Under the pieces are notes generated by a model that searched no databases, was not told the origin of the DNA, and saw nothing but the letters and a program-made list of their open reading frames with translations. A DNA stretch of 64,000 nucleotides from Anaeramoeba ignava (taxonomy: Eukaryota; Metamonada; Anaeramoebidae): contig JAPDFW010000084.1 of the NCBI GenBank assembly GCA_028826165.1, positions 1 through 64,000 on the forward strand, read 5' to 3'. Of this stretch, positions 57,094-64,000 are shown piece by piece; the first letter of the stretch is position 1, and every line of letters begins with the position of its first letter. A program made the position numbers and the translations under genes.

Positions 57094-60000
57094 ATGGAAA
57101 CAATTTCTTTTCTTTATGCATGTGGAATGAATCAAAATGGACAACTTACATTAGAAGACAAAAGCAATATTAAGTATCCTGAAAAAGTGACAAAATTTGA
57201 AGGAAAAAAAGTAATAAGAATTGCAGCAGGTTATCAAAATGCACTATTTTTGTTATCTGACAATGAAATAGAACAATTTGGACTAATAACAACAACTCAC
57301 ACTCAATTTTTTTCAGATAAATCACCAATTAAAGATATTAAATCTGGTCAAGACCATTTCATTGCTTTAACTGAAAATGGAGAAGTTTATCATTGGAAAG
57401 CTGTTAATTCTCAATCTTATTTCTCTGATTCTTTAATTACTACAAATCCTACTTTGATAGTTTTTGATAAACCTGCTCAAGAGATAATTGGTGGTGGTCA
57501 TTCTACTTATTTTTTGACTGAGTATCAATTTCCAAAATAAATATTAATTAAATATTCAAAATAAATATTAATTAAATATTCAAAATATTCAAAATATTCA
57601 AAATATTCAAAATATTCAAAATATTCAAAATATTCAATATATTCAATATAAATATTCAAAATATTCAATATAAATATATTCAATATAAATATTCAATATA
57701 AATATATTCAATATATTCAATAAAAATATTCAAAATATAAATATTCAAAATATTCAAAATATTCAATAAAAATATTCAAAATATTCAATATAAATATTCA
57801 AAATATAAATATTCAATATAAATATTCAAAATATATTCAATATAAATATATAAATATTCAATATATAAAAAAAAATATTCAAAATATAAATATTCAATAT
57901 ATTCAAAATATTCAAAAATATTCAATAAAAATATTCAAAATATTCAAAATAAATATTCAAAATATAAATATTCAATAAAAATATTCAATATATTCAAATA
58001 TAAATATTCAAAATATTCAATATAAATATTCAAAAATATTCAAAATAAATAAAATAAATATTCAAAATAAAGATTCAATAAAAATATTCAATATAAATAT
58101 TCAATAAAAATATTCAATATAAATATTCAAAAATATTCAAAATAAAGATTCAATAAAAATATTCAAATATAAATATTCAAAATATTCAATATAAATATTC
58201 AAAATATTCAAAATATTCAAAATATTCAAAATAAATAAAATAAATATTCAATATAAATATTTAAAATATTCAAAATAAATAAAATAAATATTCAAAAATA
58301 AAGATTCAATAAAATATTCATATAAATATTCAATAAAAATATTCAATAAAAATATTCAATAAAAATATTCAAATAAAGATTCAATAAAAATATTCAAAAT
58401 AAAATATTCAATATATATATTCAAAATATTCAAAATATTCAAAATATTCAATAAAAATATTCAAAATATTCAATAAAAATAAAATAAATATTCAATAAAA
58501 TATTCAATATAAATATTCAAAATATTTAATATAAATATTCAAAATATTTAATATAAATATTCAAAATATAAATATTCAAAATATAAATATTCAAAATATA
58601 AATAAAATAAATAAAATAAATATTCAAAATATTCAAAATATTCAAATATTCAATATAAATATTCAAAATATTCAATATAAATATTCAATATAAATATTCA
58701 ATATAAATATTCAAAATATTCAATAAAATATTCAATATAAAATATTCAATAAAAATATTCAATATAAATATTCAAAAATATAAATATTCAAAATATAAAT
58801 AAATATAAATAAATATAAAATTCAAAAATTCAATAAAAATAATATTCAATAAAAATATTCAAAATATTCAAAATATTCAATAAATAAAATATTAAATATA
58901 AATAAATATTCAAATATTCAAAATATATATTCAAAATATTCAAAATATTCAATATATTTAAAATATTCAATAAAAATAAAATAAATATTCAAAATATATA
59001 AATAAATATTCAAAATATTCAAAATATTTAATAAAAATATTCAAAATAAAAATATTCAAAATAAATATTAAAAGAAACGGTGACTTATACGGAGTTGGAT
59101 CAAATTCACAAAATCAAATCTCAAAAAGTTCAGAATCAGTTATAACAAAACCAGAACTTATTGATAATAATGTCGAAAGAGCTTTTTCAGGACCTTATTC
59201 ACACCAAATATTTTTTATAAAAGAAGGAAAATTATATTGTCGAGGATACAACCAATATGGACAATTAGGAACAGGAAACTCAGAAAATAAATCAACAAAT
59301 TATCACCTCAAATTCTTTGACAATCAAGAAATTATTGATGTTTCATGTGGTTATTGTCATACATTAGTCTTGATTCGAGAAGGAGAAGGCCAAAAACTTT
59401 ATACAACAGGATATTTTGATTATAATGGATTAAATAAGCCTAGCAATTCAACAGAATTTTCTCTTCTTTTTAACTACGCTAACCAAGAAATTATTCAAAT
59501 GAGTTCTGGCTCTCAATTTTCTATTATTCTCGTTGAAAATAATAATTTCATTGTTTTTGGATATAATGATTGGGGTCAATTAGGAACAAAAGATACAGCA
59601 AATTATCCTCAACCAAAAAAATTAAGTTTTTCCGAATTTCCAAAAGAAATTGAAATTGAAGTTATTTGTGGATCATATTGCACTTTTTTCCTTCAAGCAA
59701 CTGAAGTAAATTTAAATTGAAAAACCAAAATAAAAAATAAAAAATAAAAAATAAAAAAAGAAAGAAGAAGAAGAAGATGATTTAAACATAATAATTTGAA
59801 TTTAATTAGAAATTCCAATCAATTAGACAAGATATGTTCGAATTTCTCCAGAAAAATGAACTTTGCGATACAACAATTAAATCAATAGATGGACACAATA
59901 TTTCGTTTCATTCACTTATTGTCACTTTAAGAACGAAGAAATTACTTTATGAAATCATCACAATTTTAGAAACAAAAACAAAAGACGAAATCATGTCAAT

Positions 60001-60502
60001 TCTAGTATTTTTATATTCATTAAGAATTATAAATTATAGCGCAATACAAGTTTTCTGCCAAGAAATTGAATATCCTGATTTAATCGGAAAAAATTCATCG
60101 AATCAATATAATGAAGATTTCGCAGATTTATATGAAGAAATGTCAACAAAGGATTTCACAATTATTAGCGGAGAAAAAGAGATTCGCGCTCACAAAATGA
60201 TTTTGGCAGCAAGAAGTGAATTATTTCATGGAATGTTTATGAGTGTAAATGATGATTCGGGAAAAGTTCATGATTATAGAGGAAGCACTCCTGTTTTGCT
60301 TGAAAAATTAATCAAGTTTTTTTACACTGATAAACTTGAAGAACCTATTACTCAAGACATGATCCAAGAACTAACAGAAATGGGTGATTTTTACCAATTG
60401 AATACAAACTCAAAATTTTTCAATGAAGTTTCAAGATTTTCACAAAAAAAAATTATCACTAAAGAAACAAAATCCAAAAAGAAAAGATTCTGGTTCTTTT
60501 AA
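57094..60502 (+). CDS. RCC1-BTB-BTB protein 4 with a giant repeat-filled intron
   Basis: Exons 57094-57521, 59075-59705 and 59810-60502 join to 583 residues with no frame error. Intron 1 (GT at 57522, AG at 59073-59074) restores FLTENGDLYGVG, a canonical RCC1 blade; intron 2 (59706-59809) joins in phase 0 to KFQSIRQDMFEFLQKNELCD. RCC1 repeats: CGMNQNGQLTLED, RIAAGYQNALFLL, CRGYNQYGQLGTGNSEN, VSCGYCHTLVLI, FGYNDWGQLGTKD. Two BTB-like domains follow, the second clear (DFTIISGEKEIRAHKMILAA, RSELFHGMFMSVND, FFYTDKLEEP). It is distant from copies 1-3, with better BTB sequence (RAHKMILAARS) and more balanced codon use. Likely active. Confidence 0.92.
57522..59074. repeat. 1,553-nt intron made of ATTCAAAATA-type repeats
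   Basis: Tandem ATTCAAAAT, ATTCAATATAAAT and ATTCAATAAAAAT units occupy nearly the whole of intron 1 of RCC1-BTB 4. The splice borders GTATCAATTT and ATTAAAAG are supported by the protein junction. This is roughly 15-25 times the usual intron length in the window. Confidence 0.92.
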
Positions 60503-60663
60503 AGAAATTTAAAACGGAAAAACGAAATAAATTTTTTTTCTTTTTCATCCAAAATGAACAGTCAATTTTATTCCCATTTTCAATTAAAAAAGAATGAGCA
60601 AAAAAATCTGTTTCTTTTTGTTTTTTTGTTTTTTTCTTTTTTATTTAAATTAATTGATTGATT

Positions 60664-62428
60664 TTAAAAATAAACCTCAAGTTGATCAACTTTCCATTCT
60701 CCATATTGTTGAGTAAAAAACATTTTCGCTTCTTTTGAACCAAATTGGATATTATTTGGAAGTTGATAACTGCATCCTGGATTTGAATATCCTGTTTTCA
60801 AATCTTCTGAAATTGATAAATCCCATCCATCTCCAAAAATAGGTCCTCTTTGTGAATAATAAACAATTGCTGTTTTCTTTTGTTTTTCTTTCAATTCAAT
60901 TTTTATTTGTTGATCTTTTTGAGATGATTTCAAAATGAATAAGAAAGCTTGATTATCCTCAATATAATTCACTTGATTAAAATAATTGTTAATATCAAAT
61001 TCATTTGTTTCTTTTTTCTTTTCAGGTTTTTTCCATCCAACTGAACTGTATCCTCCAAAAATATTCCCTCCAGATTGAATTAAAACAAGAATTGGGTTTT
61101 GATTATCACAAACTTGATGAAAATCTTGACATGTTAATTGATCTTCTTTTGTCGAAATAAATTGAAGTTTCATTTTTTGGAAAGTATTTTTCCAAATCCA
61201 TCCTTGAACAATTGCTGAGTATTTATCAACAATCCCTTCAGTTTTGGCAAGGTTTTTTGGTTTGATTTCTTTTGCGTTTTTTTCACTTTCAATTCCAGAT
61301 GAATTAATTAAATTAGGATCAATATAAACTCTTTTACTTTTAAACCAATGAACAAATTCTTTTTCTTTTTCTTTGTTTTTTTCTTTTTCTTTTTGATTCT
61401 CGTTATTTTCATTCTCATTTGCTTTTGCTTTGTATTTCTCAATAATTTCTTTTGTTTTTTCATCAAGATTTTCAGATGAATATTCAATAAAATCTGAAAT
61501 ATCATCAATTTCGTCATCTGTTAATAATTCGAAATTTTGAACTTCAAGAAAATCATCACTATCCATTGTTCCAAATCTAATAAAATGGGCTAAATCTTGT
61601 TTCAATATTTCCTTGATTCTTTCATTAAAACTGTTTCCATTTTGATTTGGTTTTGGATCTTGAAAATTTTCCTTTGCGTAACTGACAATCATCCAAAAAA
61701 GAGATAACTCTCTTGAAATATTCAAAGTATCTCGAGCAAGAATCATTTTAAGATTTGAATCTGAAATGTGCAAATAATCTTCGTTTCTAATGATATCTCC
61801 AATTTGTTTATCAATAACCGAAAGAACTTTTTCAAGAAGATTTTCTTGATTCAATTTCACAATAGAATCTAATTTCCTCAAAGCCTGATTTTTAATTTCA
61901 CTTGATTTATCATTGGAATCTCTTTTAGTTTTTTCAATTTCAGAAAGAATATACTGTTCACACCAAAACTTAACTTCATAAAGATTCCAATCTTTAGCAA
62001 GAGAAAACAAATCGCAAGTCAAATCAAATGGTGTTTTTTCTTTTTGATTTGAATCAATAACTGGAATATCGCAATTTGATGTGTAAATGTATTTCAAAGC
62101 TTCTTTGGCAACTTTATAATCATATTCTAATTGTAAATGATTGCTTTGAAAAGCTGCAAATGTTGGTGAACGTGATGATAATATTGATGAATATCCATAT
62201 AATTTTTGATGGTTTTTTGCTTCAATTACCACATCTTGTCCAAGTTCTGGTATTTCTATTGAAAGCACAAGATCTGAAACAAATGCTTCTGTTGCTGTAA
62301 ATTTTTTTATTATTAACCGACTTTCTGATAAATTTCTATTTGTGTTTTTTGTTTCATTTTTAAATAATAAATAATTAAAATTAAAATTAAAAAATTTTGT
62401 ATTATTTTATTAACCTTTTTTCATTCAT
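60664..62428 (-). CDS. BTB-BACK-TLDc protein 9
   Basis: 561 residues from a 14-nt exon (62428-62415) and exon 2 (62335-60664); the 79-nt phase-2 intron gives MNEKRNLSESRLII. BTB: ELGQDVVIEAKNHQKLYGYS, ALKYIYTSNCDIPV; BACK: LKMILARDTLNISRELSLFW, LAHFIRFGTMDSDDF; TLDc: FISTKEDQLTCQDFHQVCDN, NIFGGYSSVGW, QAFLFIL, YYSQRGPIFGDGWDLSISED, VDQLEVYF. A Lys/Glu/Asn insertion precedes FVHWFKSKRVYIDP. It shares the first-intron position and phase with genes 1 and 4-8 although 16 kb of RCC1/CDC123 genes lies between. It converges on RCC1-BTB 4 with about 160 bp between the stops. Confidence 0.92.
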
Positions 62429-62618
62429 TCTCTTCTTTTCTTTTTTCTTTTTTAAAAAGAAAAAAATGAAAATTTTAAAAAATGGAAAATAAAAATTAAA
62501 AAATTAAAAAGTGGACTTTTTTAAAAAAAAAAATCTGTTTTCTTTTCTTTTCTTTTTTTTATTTAAATTGCTTAATCGGAATCAAAAAAAAATTGTTTGC
62601 TTGATTAATTGATTAATT

Positions 62619-64000
62619 TTAAAAATAAACTTCAAGTTGATCAACTTCCCATTCTCCATATTGTTGAGTAAAAAATGTTCTTGCTTCTTTTGAACCAAAT
62701 TCAATACCATTTGGAAGTTGATAACTGCATCCTGGATTTGAATATCCTGTTTTCAAATCTGCTGAAATTGATAAATCCCATCCATCTCCAAAAATAGGTC
62801 CTCTTTTTGAATAATAAATAATACCTATTTTCTTTGGTTTTTCTTTCAATTCAATTTTCATTTGTCGATCTTTTTTAGATGATTTCAAGATGAATAAAAA
62901 GCTTTGATTATCTTCAATTTTTTGAATTTTTTGATGATCTTTTTCAATTGATTTCATTTTTTTTTTAATATACGCTGAAATTTCATTTTCTTCTTCTTTT
63001 TGATTTTGATTTTGATTTTCATTATTTTCATTATTTTGATTTTGATTTTGATTTTGATTTTCATTATTTTCATTTTGATTTTGATTTTGATTTTGATTTT
63101 GATTTTCATTTTCATTTTCTTTTTCTTTTTCTTTTTCTTTTTCATTTTCTTTTTTCTTTTCGAATTTTTTCCATCCAACTGAACTGTATCCTCCAAAAAT
63201 ATTCCTCCAGATTGAATTAAAACAAGAATTGGATTTTTATTATCACAAACTTGATGAAAATCTTGACATGTTAATTGATCTTCTTTTGTCGAAACAAATT
63301 GAAGTTTCATTTTGTTAAAAATTTCTTTTCCAATCCATCCTTGAACAATCGTTGAATATTTGTCAACAATCCCTTCACTTTTGGCAAGGTTTTTTGGTTT
63401 GATTTCTTTTGCGTTTTTTTCACTTTCAATTCCAGATAGATTAATTAAATCAGGATCAATATAAACTCTTTTACTTTTAAACCAACTAATGCTTGTTCTA
63501 TATTTTTTAATGATCTTCTTATTTTCTTTTGTATCTCCATCAAGATTATTCTCAATAAAATCTGAAATATCATTGATTTCCTCTTTTGTTAATAAATTTG
63601 TTTTTGCAACTTCATTAATTTCCTCAAGATCCATTACTCCAAATCTAATTACTTCGATAAAAGTATTTTTGATATAGTTTTGGGTTTCTGGGTATAATAT
63701 TTCTTCATCATTATTATTGTTATTATCATTATTGTTATTATTATTATTATCATTATTATCATTATTATCATTATTATTATTATTATATTATTATTATTAT
63801 TATTATTATTGTTATTATTGTTATTATTGTTATTATTATTATCATTATTATTGTTATCATCATTATTATTATCGTTTGTTTTTTGTTTTTTGTTTTTTGC
63901 ATAATTAACAACCATCTGAAAAAGAGAAAATTCGCTTGGAATATTCAAAGTATCTCGTTGGAGAATTTCTCTCATATTGGAATCTGAAATGTGCAAATAA
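62619..64000 (-). CDS. BTB-BACK-TLDc protein 10 (5' end outside window, two frame breaks)
   Basis: Closest to gene 9. BACK: HISDSNMREILQRDTLNIPS and EVIRFGVMDLEEI; TLDc: FVSTKEDQLTCQDFHQVCDN, IFGGYSSVGW after correction, QSFLFIL, YYSKRGPIFGDGWDLSISAD, VDQLEVYF. Break 1 near 63206: one C missing (ATTCCTCCAG versus ATTCCCTCCAG in gene 9) within the GGNIFGG codons. Break 2 near 63785: one base lost in a poly-Asn (AAT) tract, which turns the downstream reading into Ile/Met. The TLDc loop after GW is a long Lys/Glu then Asn/Gln tract. The BTB domain and first exon lie beyond 64000. Gene or young pseudogene cannot be decided. Confidence 0.8.

Noticed and set aside
59370-60502. Two separate genes, RCC1-only and BTB-only
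   Set aside because: A 104-nt GT...AG intron (59706-59809) joins them in phase 0, and the paralogues are single RCC1-BTB-BTB proteins.
1-64000. Alternative genetic code with reassigned TAA
   Set aside because: The intact genes end at TAA in the expected place and have no internal TAA. The in-frame TAA at 1935 and those near 24580 are isolated and explainable by read errors.

Overview
This is a very AT-rich eukaryotic nuclear window. Genes carry short GT...AG introns (mostly 60-110 nt, some swollen by repeats), every recognised gene ends in TAA, and proteins contain long Asn/Gln, Asn/Glu and Lys/Glu tracts encoded by AAAATC/AAAATG hexamers. N/Q-rich proteins together with expanded BTB-TLDc and RCC1-BTB families suggest a free-living amoeboid protist. 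An anaeramoebid-like metamonad is my best guess; an amoebozoan is not excluded. I see no rRNA, tRNA, CRISPR array, prophage or recognisable transposase gene.

Left part (1-28 kb), housekeeping genes separated by kilobase minisatellites: the 3' part of a myotubularin-related (MTMR14-like) phosphoinositide phosphatase (+); NOC3 ribosome-biogenesis factor (-); an ER thioredoxin/PDI-like protein (-) between two blocks of one minisatellite; a SIN3 corepressor (-); 3.3 kb of a ~35-bp minisatellite; an ARHGAP39/Vilse-type WW-WW-MyTH4-RhoGAP protein (-); about 2 kb of a ~160-bp satellite; a Ro60 TROVE-vWA RNA-binding protein (+); a VHS-GAT endosomal sorting adaptor (-); and an FKBP15/WAFL-like endosome-actin protein (-).

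Right part (28-64 kb), a family cluster: ten BTB-BACK-TLDc genes, all on the minus strand, eight of them head-to-tail between 28 and 44.7 kb and two at 60.7-64 kb. Between these blocks lie four RCC1-BTB-BTB genes or pseudogenes (+) and a CDC123/D123 gene (+). Most of the TLDc genes share a tiny first exon (8-14 nt) and a phase-2 first intron. One RCC1 gene shares a 104-bp divergent promoter with a TLDc gene. That promoter, plus the orphan first exon of the TLDc gene, was copied in front of a later RCC1 pseudogene. By family knowledge BTB proteins are often Cullin-3 adaptors and TLDc proteins often contact the V-ATPase, so the array could be a set of diversifying ubiquitin-ligase adaptors; that is inference.

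Single-base breaks, mostly in A/T runs, recur in genes that are otherwise conserved. I read most as consensus-sequence errors. Two RCC1 copies share one lesion and look like real decaying duplicates. Splice junctions given below were worked out by hand from phase and homology.
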